The position numbers and the translations under genes were made by a program. The notes beneath the pieces were generated by a model that worked only from the letters and a program-made list of their open reading frames with translations, was not told the origin of the DNA and did not search any database. From assembly GCA_015665315.1 (NCBI GenBank), contig JADFAK010000115.1:1-33277 (forward strand): a stretch of DNA of 33,277 nt, given 5' to 3'. The stretch's first letter is position 1, and the number at the start of each line of letters is the position of its first letter. The DNA comes from Flavobacteriales bacterium. Lineage in GTDB: Bacteria > Bacteroidota > Bacteroidia > Flavobacteriales_D > Sanyastnellaceae. Positions 23,262 through 31,089 of the stretch are shown piece after piece.

Positions 23262-24656
23262 CTATATCTGCAGCGAGGTATTCCTCCCTGTCGTTATCTT
23301 AAATTCTTTCTCTATCGTATAAATGGTCTGCTTCGAATTCTTGCTCCGAAACACCACTTTGTAACTCCCCGGCTGCATCACATAGCGCCCCGAAGCATCG
23401 CCATAGCTAAAGCGCTTGACCAATACCATCTTGTTGTCGACCAACTGAAACAGTCCGCCAAAACCACTGGTTCCTGCCTGCAAAAGCAGCACTCCAGGCA
23501 AGGGAATCATAATGTCTGTCGTATGGCCTTGCTTGATATTGACCTTGTCGATGATCATCGGTGGAATGGTCTGGATCTCCAACTTGTAAGTCCCCGTTTT
23601 ATACCTTTCCATACTGCCAAAGTCCTGAATGTTCACACGATCACATTCACTTTCGTCCATGATCACACATTTAAGGTCTTTGTATTCAGGCCGACCGTTC
23701 TCAAAAGCCAAATTCAAATCACCTTGTGGGGTGTTCAAATCAATGACGTTGTGGTTTCCGGGAATCAACTTGATGCCTTCCACCACAGTAGGTGGGAAGG
23801 TATGCGCTGTTACTTTATAGGTAAACAAAGGATCCAAAGTCAATGTATCAGGATGACCTGCCTGGTTGAGCGTATGCACAAAATTGTGGTAAATCTCACC
23901 TGTTTCATCGTTCTCTATGGTGAGTGGCACATTGGTCTCTAACGGTTCATTGTTGGCGTCTAGCAGATTTATTTGCACGGATGTGCTATTCAAAGCCTGA
24001 GTAACTACTATGTCCAGCACGCGCTTGAATGTCTCTTCTTTTCCAGCGTCGAAGTAATTCCCAACGCATTCGAAGGTAGATCGAAACTTGTCGTCGATGC
24101 CAATACCAATTATGAAGGGCTTCAAAACAATCCCCTTGGCCTGCAATGCTCGCGAAACCGCACACGGATCTTCGTCGCAAGCTTCCACACCATCTGTAAT
24201 CAAAATGATAATATTCCGGCAATTGTCACACTCCGTAAAATCTCCAGCCGCCTTTTCCAAGGATCGGGCAATGGGTGTAGTGCCCTGTGGAACCAGTCTT
24301 TCTAGCGCCTTTTTAATGATCAAGTTCCTATCCGGACCAATCTCAACAACCAATTCAGTATCATCGCAATCTTGATGCCCTTGCACGTGCTTGGTCTGAT
24401 GTCCGTACACCCGTAAACCCAATTCGAGATTTTCGCTGTCGGTCAGACTTTCCAGCGTCTCTGCCAGTAACTTGGTGGCCAAGACAATTTTGCGCTCGCG
24501 CTCCCAATAACCGTTCATGCTATTGGATGCATCGAATACAAAGAGAATTCTGGTTGTTTCCTGACCAAGGGCGGTGCAGGAAAGCATCAGAAAAAGGATA
24601 TATGCTATGGTTCTTTTCACAGTGTTTGGAATTTGCCTTGGCCATGCAAGACTCAT
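23262..24656 (-). CDS. Secreted von Willebrand factor A domain protein
   Basis: The protein has 464 residues. A signal peptide ends near ALGQ (residue 32); a GTG at 24620 would give a more typical shorter one (MKRTIAYILFLML). The vWA domain (about 35-205) has a complete metal-ion-dependent adhesion site: Asp42, Ser44 and Ser46 in FDASNSMNG, the threonines of QGTTPIARSL, and the aspartate of LITDGVEACD. The remaining 250 residues look like repeated beta-sandwich, carbohydrate-binding-like modules, with phrases such as TYKVTAHTFPPTVVEGIKL and YKLEIQTIPPMIIDKVNI. It has many cysteines in the vWA part. I infer a periplasmic or surface binding protein. It sits between the two transketolase genes with gaps of 33 and 29 bases. 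Confidence 0.88.
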   Translation of the reverse strand: MSLAWPRQIPNTVKRTIAYILFLMLSCTALGQETTRILFVFDASNSMNGYWERERKIVLATKLLAETLESLTDSENLELGLRVYGHQTKHVQGHQDCDDTELVVEIGPDRNLIIKKALERLVPQGTTPIARSLEKAAGDFTECDNCRNIIILITDGVEACDEDPCAVSRALQAKGIVLKPFIIGIGIDDKFRSTFECVGNYFDAGKEETFKRVLDIVVTQALNSTSVQINLLDANNEPLETNVPLTIENDETGEIYHNFVHTLNQAGHPDTLTLDPLFTYKVTAHTFPPTVVEGIKLIPGNHNVIDLNTPQGDLNLAFENGRPEYKDLKCVIMDESECDRVNIQDFGSMERYKTGTYKLEIQTIPPMIIDKVNIKQGHTTDIMIPLPGVLLLQAGTSGFGGLFQLVDNKMVLVKRFSYGDASGRYVMQPGSYKVVFRSKNSKQTIYTIEKEFKITTGRNTSLQI

Positions 24657-24689
24657 TCCACTTTTGCGCTTATTTATATGTGGGAGATC

Positions 24690-25535
24690 TTAGTAATCGC
24701 CCATCGTTTCCTCCAGCTGCCCAAGAGCCGAAACCAATTGGTCGTCGCTAGGAGGAATACCATGCCATTTGTGTGTGCCTACCATGAAATCAACTCCTTG
24801 CCCCATGTTCGTCGTCATTAGAATCATGGTTGGAGAGCCTTTTCCAGACATTTCCTTGGCCTTGGCCATCGTATCGAGAATGTCCTGCATGTCGTGGCCA
24901 TTCATTGTCAGCGTATTCCAACCAAAAGCTTTCCATTTTCCAGCGAGATCGCCCAAGTCCATGACTTCTGAGAGCGGACCGTCGATTTGCTGACCGTTGT
25001 AGTCGACTACAGAAATCAAATTATCCACCTTGTTGTGAGCGGCATACATCGCTGCTTCCCAAATCTGACCTTCCTGAAGTTCGCCATCGCCGTGTAGGGT
25101 ATACACCATCGACTTATCGCCGTTCAGTTTTTTCGCTTGTGCCGCGCCAATCGCTACAGACAACCCTTGGCCCAATGAACCAGAGGCAACCCGAATTCCT
25201 TCCAAACCTTCTTCAGTCGCTGGGTGACCTTGCAATCGAGAATTGAGTTTGCGAAAAGTGGCCATCTCCGAAGTAGGGAAGTAGCCACGTCGAGAAAGAA
25301 CGCTATACCATACAGGTGAAATATGTCCATTGCTCAAGAAAAACAGGTCCTCTCCTTTGCCGTCCATGTTCCAATTGTTGGGATCGATGTTCATGATTCC
25401 ATTGTAAAGGGCGACGAGGTAATCTGTACAGCCCAGACTTCCGCCTGGATGACCAGATTGACAACCGTGAACCATTCTTAGTATGTCACGTCTGACTTGT
25501 GAGGCAATTTTTTCAAGTTCTGCTGGGCTATTCAT
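24690..25535 (-). CDS. Transketolase, N-terminal subunit
   Basis: The protein has 281 residues and matches the thiamine diphosphate (pyrophosphate-binding) half of transketolase. CQSGHPGGSLGCTDYLVALY, FFLSNGHISPVWY, ASGSLGQGLSVAIGAA and the cofactor motif GDGELQEGQIWEA...DYNGQQIDG are all visible. It needs the C-terminal subunit for activity because the catalytic glutamate lies there. It is the first gene of a leftward operon that also contains a vWA protein. A TTG-N16-TATTTTTG promoter candidate lies 17 bases upstream, opposite the ychF promoter. Confidence 0.93.
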   Translation of the reverse strand: MNSPAELEKIASQVRRDILRMVHGCQSGHPGGSLGCTDYLVALYNGIMNIDPNNWNMDGKGEDLFFLSNGHISPVWYSVLSRRGYFPTSEMATFRKLNSRLQGHPATEEGLEGIRVASGSLGQGLSVAIGAAQAKKLNGDKSMVYTLHGDGELQEGQIWEAAMYAAHNKVDNLISVVDYNGQQIDGPLSEVMDLGDLAGKWKAFGWNTLTMNGHDMQDILDTMAKAKEMSGKGSPTMILMTTNMGQGVDFMVGTHKWHGIPPSDDQLVSALGQLEETMGDY

Positions 25536-25552
25536 GTTCCGTAGATTTTTTG

Positions 25553-25579
25553 CAAAAATAGCTAAGCCAAGCGTGCCAA
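25553..25579 (-). promoter_or_regulatory. Candidate promoter of the transketolase operon
   Basis: Read leftward, TTG (25579-25577), a 16-base spacer and TATTTTTG (25560-25553) resemble the Bacteroidota TTG/TAnnTTTG promoter, with a spacer a little short of the usual 17-20. It would give a very short leader before the ATG at 25535. Two copies of GCCAAGC (25566-25572, 25575-25581) lie within it at 9-base spacing. Confidence 0.45.
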
Positions 25580-25649
25580 GCTTTTGGTGTTCAAAACTTT
25601 TGAAAAGTGTCCAGTATGCTTTCAGGCTAGACCAACCTATGTAAATGAT

Positions 25650-25657
25650 TATCTTTG
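25650..25657 (+). promoter_or_regulatory. Candidate -7 box (TATCTTTG) for ychF and following genes
   Basis: This is an exact TAnnTTTG match, 19 bases before the ychF ATG and facing away from the transketolase promoter. No clear TTG -33 element is seen. Confidence 0.45.
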
Positions 25658-25676
25658 CACCTCATTAACAAGATCT

Positions 25677-26774
25677 ATGGCTTTAAAATGCGGTATCGTT
25701 GGCTTGCCAAATGTTGGGAAATCAACTCTATTCAATTGTCTGTCAAATGCAAAGGCACAAAGTGCAAACTTTCCATTCTGTACAATCGAACCTAACATTG
25801 GTGTTATCACCGTTCCTGATTCTCGACTAAATAAGTTGGCCGAGATCGTTCAACCTCAAAATGTGCAACCCACAACCATTGAGATAGTGGACATTGCTGG
25901 TTTGGTAAAAGGCGCCTCGAAAGGGGAGGGCCTCGGAAATCAATTTCTGGCCAATATCCGTGAAACCGATGCCATATTGCACGTCCTCAGATGTTTTGAC
26001 GATGGAAATGTGGTACACGTCGACGGTTCAGTAGATCCTGTTAGAGACAAAGAAATTATCGACATCGAACTTCAATTGAAAGATTTGGAGACGGTCGATA
26101 CGCGTAAGACTAAGATCTCTCGTGCTGCACGTACCGGCGACAAGGATGCCATCAAGACACTTGATTTTTACAACCGCGTGGTGGCCGTACTAGAGTCGGG
26201 AAAATCGGCGCGCACCATGGAATTGGAAGAGTTTGAAGTTCCTTTGATGAGGGACATGCAGCTGCTCACGTCTAAGCCTGTGATGTATGTTTGCAACGTC
26301 GATGAAAATTCGGTTGTCAGCGGAAATAACCACGTTGATGCTGTTCGCGAAGCGGTGAAAGATGAAAATGCTGAGATCATTGTTCTCGGAGCAGGCATCG
26401 AAGCGGATATCGCCGAGCTAGAAAGCTACGAAGAGCGTGTTGAATTTTTGGAAGACCTCGGATTGAAGGAGCCAGGTGTGGCCAAACTCATCCAAAAAGC
26501 ATACAGTCTGTTGGCTTTGGATACCTACTTTACTGCTGGTGTAAAAGAAGTGCGCGCGTGGACGATTCCTCGTGGAAGTACAGCACCGCAAGCCGCTGGC
26601 GTGATCCACACCGATTTTGAAAAAGGATTTATCCGTGCAGAGGTTATCAAATACAACGATTTCGTGACGCTCGGTTCAGAGGCAGCCGTTAAAGAAGCTG
26701 GTAAAATGCGCGTAGAAGGCAAGGAGTATGTCGTTGCCGATGCGGATATCATGCACTTCCGATTCAACGTATAA
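25677..26774 (+). CDS. ychF: Redox-regulated ATPase YchF (OLA1/Obg-like)
   Basis: The protein has 365 residues from the ATG at 25677, giving [17 protein letters not shown], the standard start; the open frame upstream (from 25584) has only a TTG and crosses the promoter. The Walker A GLPNVGKS, the switch [21 protein letters not shown] and the base-recognition motif NVDE (NxxE in place of NKxD) mark the ATP-preferring YchF branch of Obg GTPases. A coiled coil follows (about 130-200), and the C-terminal TGS domain with FFTAGxKE-like [13 protein letters not shown]. The protein binds ribosomes and has been linked to oxidative stress response. The next gene starts on the base after its stop. Confidence 0.96.
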   Translation: MALKCGIVGLPNVGKSTLFNCLSNAKAQSANFPFCTIEPNIGVITVPDSRLNKLAEIVQPQNVQPTTIEIVDIAGLVKGASKGEGLGNQFLANIRETDAILHVLRCFDDGNVVHVDGSVDPVRDKEIIDIELQLKDLETVDTRKTKISRAARTGDKDAIKTLDFYNRVVAVLESGKSARTMELEEFEVPLMRDMQLLTSKPVMYVCNVDENSVVSGNNHVDAVREAVKDENAEIIVLGAGIEADIAELESYEERVEFLEDLGLKEPGVAKLIQKAYSLLALDTYFTAGVKEVRAWTIPRGSTAPQAAGVIHTDFEKGFIRAEVIKYNDFVTLGSEAAVKEAGKMRVEGKEYVVADADIMHFRFNV

Positions 26775-27200
26775 ATGAAAGGATTTCTCTTGGCCATATC
26801 GATGCTTTTTTCTTTGGGCGCAATTGCGCAAATGGACGATGTGGAAATGATCAAGAACATCATGCATGACCAAGAATTGGCGTGGAACAGGGGAGACCTT
26901 GATGCGTTCATGGAAGGTTACTGGAAAAGCGATAGCCTCATGTTTGTTGGCAGCAAAGGACCTACCTACGGCTGGCAGCAGACATTAGACAACTACAAAA
27001 AGGGCTATCCGAATGCACAGGCCATGGGCCAATTGACCTTCACAAACCTGCAATTTTCGCCTCTCGAGAATGACCATTTTTTGGTCGTAGGGAAGTGGCA
27101 TTTAGAGCGCACCGATCTCGAAAATCTTGAAGGTCACTACTCACTTGTCTGGAAACGAATCAACGGCCAATGGGTCATCATTGCCGATCATTCAAGTTAA
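26775..27200 (+). CDS. Secreted NTF2-like (SnoaL/DUF4440-type) protein
   Basis: The protein has 141 residues. A signal peptide MKGFLLAISMLFSLGAIAQ is followed by a compact domain with IKNIMHDQELAWNRGDLDAF (first long helix), YWKSDSLMFVGSKGPTYGW, then several strands ending HYSLVWKRINGQWVIIADHSS. This is the cone-shaped NTF2-like fold of the DUF4440/SnoaL type, about the usual length. Family members are small enzymes or ligand-binding proteins, often of unknown substrate. The signal peptide puts this one in the periplasm. It begins on the base after the ychF stop and ends on the base before the rhomboid start, so translation is probably coupled. Confidence 0.85.
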   Translation: MKGFLLAISMLFSLGAIAQMDDVEMIKNIMHDQELAWNRGDLDAFMEGYWKSDSLMFVGSKGPTYGWQQTLDNYKKGYPNAQAMGQLTFTNLQFSPLENDHFLVVGKWHLERTDLENLEGHYSLVWKRINGQWVIIADHSS

Positions 27201-27839
27201 ATGGGCGGAACTCCAATTCTCACATATGCGCTGCTCGCAGCAACAGTCCTTATAAGTCAACGCGGTTTCAAAGACCAAGCAATGCAATGGCGTTTTATGT
27301 TCAATGCCCACCAAGTCAAGGAGGACAAAGAGTATTATCGTCTGCTTTCCCACGGATTTATTCACAGCGGCTGGCCACATCTGATTATGAATATGATCGG
27401 TGTATATTTTTTCGGGCGAATCTTGGAGATGGCTTTGATTCAGAGCAAAGGTTTTGCTTTGGGAGGCTCATTGTATTTATTGCTGTATTTCGGCGCTATG
27501 GTCGTCGGTAGTTTGCCCGCCCTATACAAACATCACGACAATCCGGGTTACAATGCGCTTGGTGCCAGTGGCGCGGTTTACGGAGTGGTAATGGCCTTTG
27601 TTATGTTATTCCCCGTCGAGAAGATTTACCTGTATGCAGTCATTGGCATGCCGGCCTATGCGATGGGCGCTTTGTTTTTTGTGGTCGAGAATTATTCGGC
27701 CAAGAAGAACAATACCAATATCGGTCACGATGCCCACATTACTGGAGCGCTTTTTGGTGTTCTCTTTATCATTTTGATTTACCCCGGAAGTGTGCAGAAT
27801 TTCTTCACGCAGATCATGAATAATCCGTGGCCAGACTAA
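27201..27839 (+). CDS. Rhomboid-family intramembrane serine protease
   Basis: The protein has 212 residues and about six membrane segments. RLLSHGFIHSGWPHLIMNM carries the conserved HxxxN of helix 2, GASGAVYGV the catalytic serine of helix 4, and HDAHITGALFG the catalytic histidine of helix 6. The Ser-His dyad is complete. Rhomboids cut single-pass membrane proteins within or near the membrane; the substrate is unknown. The gene starts directly after the NTF2-like gene, and its stop codon abuts the stop codon of the convergent DivIC-like gene, leaving no space for a terminator between them. Confidence 0.93.
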   Translation: MGGTPILTYALLAATVLISQRGFKDQAMQWRFMFNAHQVKEDKEYYRLLSHGFIHSGWPHLIMNMIGVYFFGRILEMALIQSKGFALGGSLYLLLYFGAMVVGSLPALYKHHDNPGYNALGASGAVYGVVMAFVMLFPVEKIYLYAVIGMPAYAMGALFFVVENYSAKKNNTNIGHDAHITGALFGVLFIILIYPGSVQNFFTQIMNNPWPD

Positions 27840-28142
27840 TTATTCCTCAAGTACCTTTTCTCTAAACAGAAAGAGGTCTTCATTCTCCCGCTTCATCAAA
27901 TAAGTCTCCCGCGCAAATTGCTCTAAGGTTTCCTTATTGGTCTTCAAGTTGTACAGGTCCTGCTCAGCAATTTCACTCGCTTCACGCAATGACTCCACCT
28001 GATCGCGCATATTTCCCAACTCTGCCCGCGTTTGCAGTACATAAATCAGGTCAATATCATTGAAAAATGTCATCCATAAAAGGAAGAGCATAAAAGTCAA
28101 TGAATACCTGTTTTTTAACCAGTTTGGAATTTTATCTAGCAC
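27840..28142 (-). CDS. DivIC/FtsB-like septum formation initiator, GTG start
   Basis: The GTG at 28142 gives about 100 residues: LDKIPNWLKNRYSLTFMLFLLW (short cytoplasmic part and one membrane helix), then FNDIDLIYVLQTRAEL and a long coiled coil to about residue 75, and YLMKRENEDLFLF near the end. This is the normal pattern of the Bacteroidota FtsB/DivIC protein, which links the cell-division scaffold to septal peptidoglycan synthesis. No ATG lies upstream of the membrane helix in this frame; a second GTG at 28196 would give 118 residues. A TACATTTG box four bases before the nearer GTG suggests that start and a leaderless message. Confidence 0.85.
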   Translation of the reverse strand: MLDKIPNWLKNRYSLTFMLFLLWMTFFNDIDLIYVLQTRAELGNMRDQVESLREASEIAEQDLYNLKTNKETLEQFARETYLMKRENEDLFLFREKVLEE

Positions 28143-28146
28143 AAGG

Positions 28147-28154
28147 CAAATGTA
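28147..28154 (-). promoter_or_regulatory. Candidate -7 box (TACATTTG) for the DivIC-like gene
   Basis: This is an exact TAnnTTTG match on the leftward strand, four bases before the GTG at 28142. If real, transcription would begin at about the start codon, and the upstream GTG at 28196 could not be used from this promoter. Confidence 0.35.
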
Positions 28155-28215
28155 ATTTCTAATGTAATGGTTACGCTTGGTGCCTTCAATTGTCACTCAA
28201 CAAGCCATTGTTAAT

Positions 28216-28253
28216 TCAAAAGAAAAGACCCCAAATCCGAAGATTTGAGGTCT
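28216..28253 (-). terminator. Intrinsic terminator of clpC
   Basis: In the leftward transcript, AGACCUCAAAUC (28253-28242), a UUCG tetraloop (28241-28238) and GAUUUGGGGUCU (28237-28226) form a 12-pair stem with one U-G wobble, followed by UUUCUUUU. It lies 24 bases beyond the clpC stop. This is a textbook intrinsic terminator with an extra-stable loop. Confidence 0.92.
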
Positions 28254-28276
28254 CAATTATCTCTTGTCGTTATTGC

Positions 28277-30862
28277 TTACGATTCAACATCGTCTGCTTG
28301 CGACTCGTCTTTCGGACTGTCGTCAGCAGATTTCTTTGCTGTAGGCTTACCTTTCTTTACTTTCACTGTGATCTCTTCTTTCTTCGCATCGAAATCAACT
28401 TTGATCTCATCTCCTTCTTCGAGGTGAGCGCTTATGATCTGATCGGCCAATGGATCTTCAAGGTACTTCTGGATCGCACGCTTGAGCGGACGAGCACCAT
28501 ACTTTTGATCAAATCCTTTATCGGCAATAAAATCTTTTGCAGCCTCCGAAAGCTTGATGTTGTATCCCAGTTTCTGGATACGATCAAACAACTTCGTCAA
28601 TTCAAGATCAATGATTTCGTGGATGTGCGCTCTGTCAAGAGAGTTGAACACTACTACATCATCAATACGATTCAAGAATTCAGGAGCAAAGGCCTTTTTA
28701 AGGGCGTTTTCAATAACACCTTTCTTATCATCCTTTACAGCATCGCTTTTCGCAGCCGTGCTAAAACCAACACCTGTTCCGAAATCAGCCAATTGTCTTG
28801 CTCCGATATTCGAAGTCATGATAATTATGCTATTTCTAAAGTCGATTCTTCGACCAAGGCTATCAGTCATCTGTCCGTCATCCAAAGCTTGCAACAACAA
28901 GTTGAATACATCTGGATGCGCCTTTTCGATCTCATCCAATAGAATAATCGAGTAGGGGCGACGTCTTACTTTTTCTGTGAGCTGTCCGCCTTCCTCATAA
29001 CCTATATATCCCGGAGGTGCACCAATCAATCGCGATACCGCAAATTTCTCCATGTACTCACTCATATCAATTCGAATCAAGGCTTCCTCTGAATCGAATA
29101 GGTATTTGGCAAGTTCTTTGGCCAACTGGGTTTTACCAACTCCAGTAGGACCGAGGAAAATGAATGAACCAATCGGCTTGTTCGGGTCTTTCAATCCTGC
29201 ACGATTTCTCTTGATGGCCGTTACGACCTTCTTAATAGCACCATCTTGTCCGATCACGCGGCCTTCGAGGTTGTCTTCCATTTTGGTCAGACGTTCGCTT
29301 TCTTTCGCAGCAACACGTTGTACAGGAATACCAGTCATCATAGCGACTACTTCCTCGACATGTTCAACCGTTACGGTCTCTCTGTGATTTTTGGCTTCAT
29401 CTTCCCATTTGCGCTTAGCAGATTCTAATTTTTCAAGCAATTGACGCTCTTCATCTCTAAGTTTCGCTGCTTCTTCGTATTTCTGACTGCGGACTACCAA
29501 GTTCTTTTTCTCCTTGATTTCTTCCACATCTTCCTCGATTTCTAAAATCTCTTTTGGCACGTGAATATTCTTCAAGTGTACGCGAGATCCCACTTCATCC
29601 AGGGCGTCAATAGCCTTATCAGGCAAATGTCTGTCTGTAATATACCGAACAGTCAAGTTTACACAAGCATCCAGGGCCTCGTCGGTGTAATTTACGCTGT
29701 GGTGATCTTCGTACTTGTCCTTGATATTGTTCAAGATTTGGATAGTCTCTTCTGCTGTGGTAGGCTCAACGATTACTTTTTGGAAACGACGTTCAAGAGC
29801 ACCATCTTTTTCGATATGCTGACGGTATTCATCGAGCGTAGTTGCACCTACACATTGTATTTCACCTCTCGCGAGGGCCGGCTTGAACATATTCGATGCA
29901 TCCAAGGATCCACTAGCTCCACCGGCGCCAACAATGGTGTGGATTTCATCGATGAAAAGGATTACGTCTGGCGACTTTTCCAATTCGTTCATGACTGCTT
30001 TCATTCGCTCCTCAAACTGACCACGGTACTTGGTGCCAGCGACTAGAGATGCGATATCGAGTGTGACGATACGTTTCCCAAAGAGCACTCGAGAGACCTT
30101 CTTCTGAATAATTCTCAAAGCCAAACCTTCGGCAATGGCCGATTTACCAACGCCCGGTTCACCTATTAATATAGGGTTGTTCTTTTTTCTTCGAGAAAGG
30201 ATCTGAGAAACACGTTCAATTTCCTTTTCACGGCCAACGATAGCGTCTAATTTATTCTCCTCAGCCATCTTGGTCAAATCGCGACCAAAATTATCGAGGA
30301 CAGGTGTTTTACTTTTTGACTCACCTTTTTTACCGGTGCCGCCAGAAGAGAAGGAGCGATCATCATCATCTTCTTCGCTGCTTGAGCTAGGGAATTCCGC
30401 CCGAGGAGACTCAAAGTCCACGTCATCGGTCAGAATTGTTTCGAATTCTTCCTTTGCCATATCGTAATCAACATTGAATGAATGAATAGCACGGGTGGCA
30501 ACATTGTCGTCATCTTTTAAGATTGATAGCAACAAGTGCTCGGTGCCTATTATTGGACTTTTGAAGATCTTGGCCTCTAAGTAGGTGATCTTTAAAATCT
30601 TTTCTGCTTGTTTTACCAATGGGATATTCCCTTTGACCGGATTTTTGCCCACGGTTGTCTTGATCGAACCTTCAACCGTTTTTCTCAATCGACCGAGATC
30701 AACGTTTAACTTTTCGAGTATTTTGATGGCGGTGCCTTCTCCTTCTCGGATAATTCCGAGCAGTAAATGCTCCACTCCAATATAATTATGCCCAAGACGG
30801 AGAGCCTCCTCTCTACTATAGGTAATCACATCTTTCACACGTGGCGAGAATTTCGCTTCCAT
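28277..30862 (-). CDS. clpC: ATP-dependent Clp protease ATP-binding subunit ClpC
   Basis: The protein has 861 residues. The N-terminal double Clp repeat (about 1-145, [32 protein letters not shown]) is followed by an acidic Ser/Asp-rich linker with [13 protein letters not shown]+ module 1 carries Walker A GEPGVGKS (Lys240) and LFIDEIHT. The UVR-type coiled-coil middle region reads [13 protein letters not shown]+ module 2 carries GPTGVGKT (Lys577), [10 protein letters not shown] and a C-terminal small domain, then an acidic tail. ClpC unfolds proteins and feeds them into ClpP. It lies divergent to gyrA, an order I know from other flavobacteria. All motifs are intact, and it has its own strong terminator. 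Confidence 0.97.
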   Translation of the reverse strand: MEAKFSPRVKDVITYSREEALRLGHNYIGVEHLLLGIIREGEGTAIKILEKLNVDLGRLRKTVEGSIKTTVGKNPVKGNIPLVKQAEKILKITYLEAKIFKSPIIGTEHLLLSILKDDDNVATRAIHSFNVDYDMAKEEFETILTDDVDFESPRAEFPSSSSEEDDDDRSFSSGGTGKKGESKSKTPVLDNFGRDLTKMAEENKLDAIVGREKEIERVSQILSRRKKNNPILIGEPGVGKSAIAEGLALRIIQKKVSRVLFGKRIVTLDIASLVAGTKYRGQFEERMKAVMNELEKSPDVILFIDEIHTIVGAGGASGSLDASNMFKPALARGEIQCVGATTLDEYRQHIEKDGALERRFQKVIVEPTTAEETIQILNNIKDKYEDHHSVNYTDEALDACVNLTVRYITDRHLPDKAIDALDEVGSRVHLKNIHVPKEILEIEEDVEEIKEKKNLVVRSQKYEEAAKLRDEERQLLEKLESAKRKWEDEAKNHRETVTVEHVEEVVAMMTGIPVQRVAAKESERLTKMEDNLEGRVIGQDGAIKKVVTAIKRNRAGLKDPNKPIGSFIFLGPTGVGKTQLAKELAKYLFDSEEALIRIDMSEYMEKFAVSRLIGAPPGYIGYEEGGQLTEKVRRRPYSIILLDEIEKAHPDVFNLLLQALDDGQMTDSLGRRIDFRNSIIIMTSNIGARQLADFGTGVGFSTAAKSDAVKDDKKGVIENALKKAFAPEFLNRIDDVVVFNSLDRAHIHEIIDLELTKLFDRIQKLGYNIKLSEAAKDFIADKGFDQKYGARPLKRAIQKYLEDPLADQIISAHLEEGDEIKVDFDAKKEEITVKVKKGKPTAKKSADDSPKDESQADDVES

Positions 30863-31089
30863 AAATTTCTATTGAGATTTGAGACTAAAGTACAACTAAA
30901 AGTATGCCAGAATCAAATATATAGGTACAAGTTGGTGTAGGCTAAATCTTCATTGTCAATTTTCCACAGAATTTTGTGCAAAATAACACGTCGGAGATAC
31001 CATAAAAAGCCTTATTTAAGACGTATTTTCGCTGTCTTGGTGAGCAGGGTGTTTTATTCTGCCACACATTAGTACCTAAACAAGACGAA
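30863..31089. promoter_or_regulatory. Divergent clpC-gyrA intergenic region with candidate clpC -7 box
   Basis: Both promoters must lie in these 227 bases. On the leftward strand TATATTTG (30921-30914) matches TAnnTTTG exactly, 52 bases before the clpC start. For gyrA no exact box is seen; TATTTTCG near 31024 is the nearest. I see no inverted repeat resembling a CtsR or HrcA operator. Confidence 0.4.

Noticed and set aside
23148-23942. Rightward 264-codon open frame across the vWA and transketolase C genes
   Set aside because: It is antisense to two well-supported genes and its translation is rich in His, Cys and Phe with no domain pattern.
24633-24821. Small rightward frames around the transketolase N / vWA junction
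   Set aside because: They are antisense to both genes and have no upstream signals.
28190-28942. Rightward 250-codon open frame antisense to clpC
   Set aside because: It is a shadow of the ClpC coding sequence and runs through the clpC terminator. No recognisable protein.
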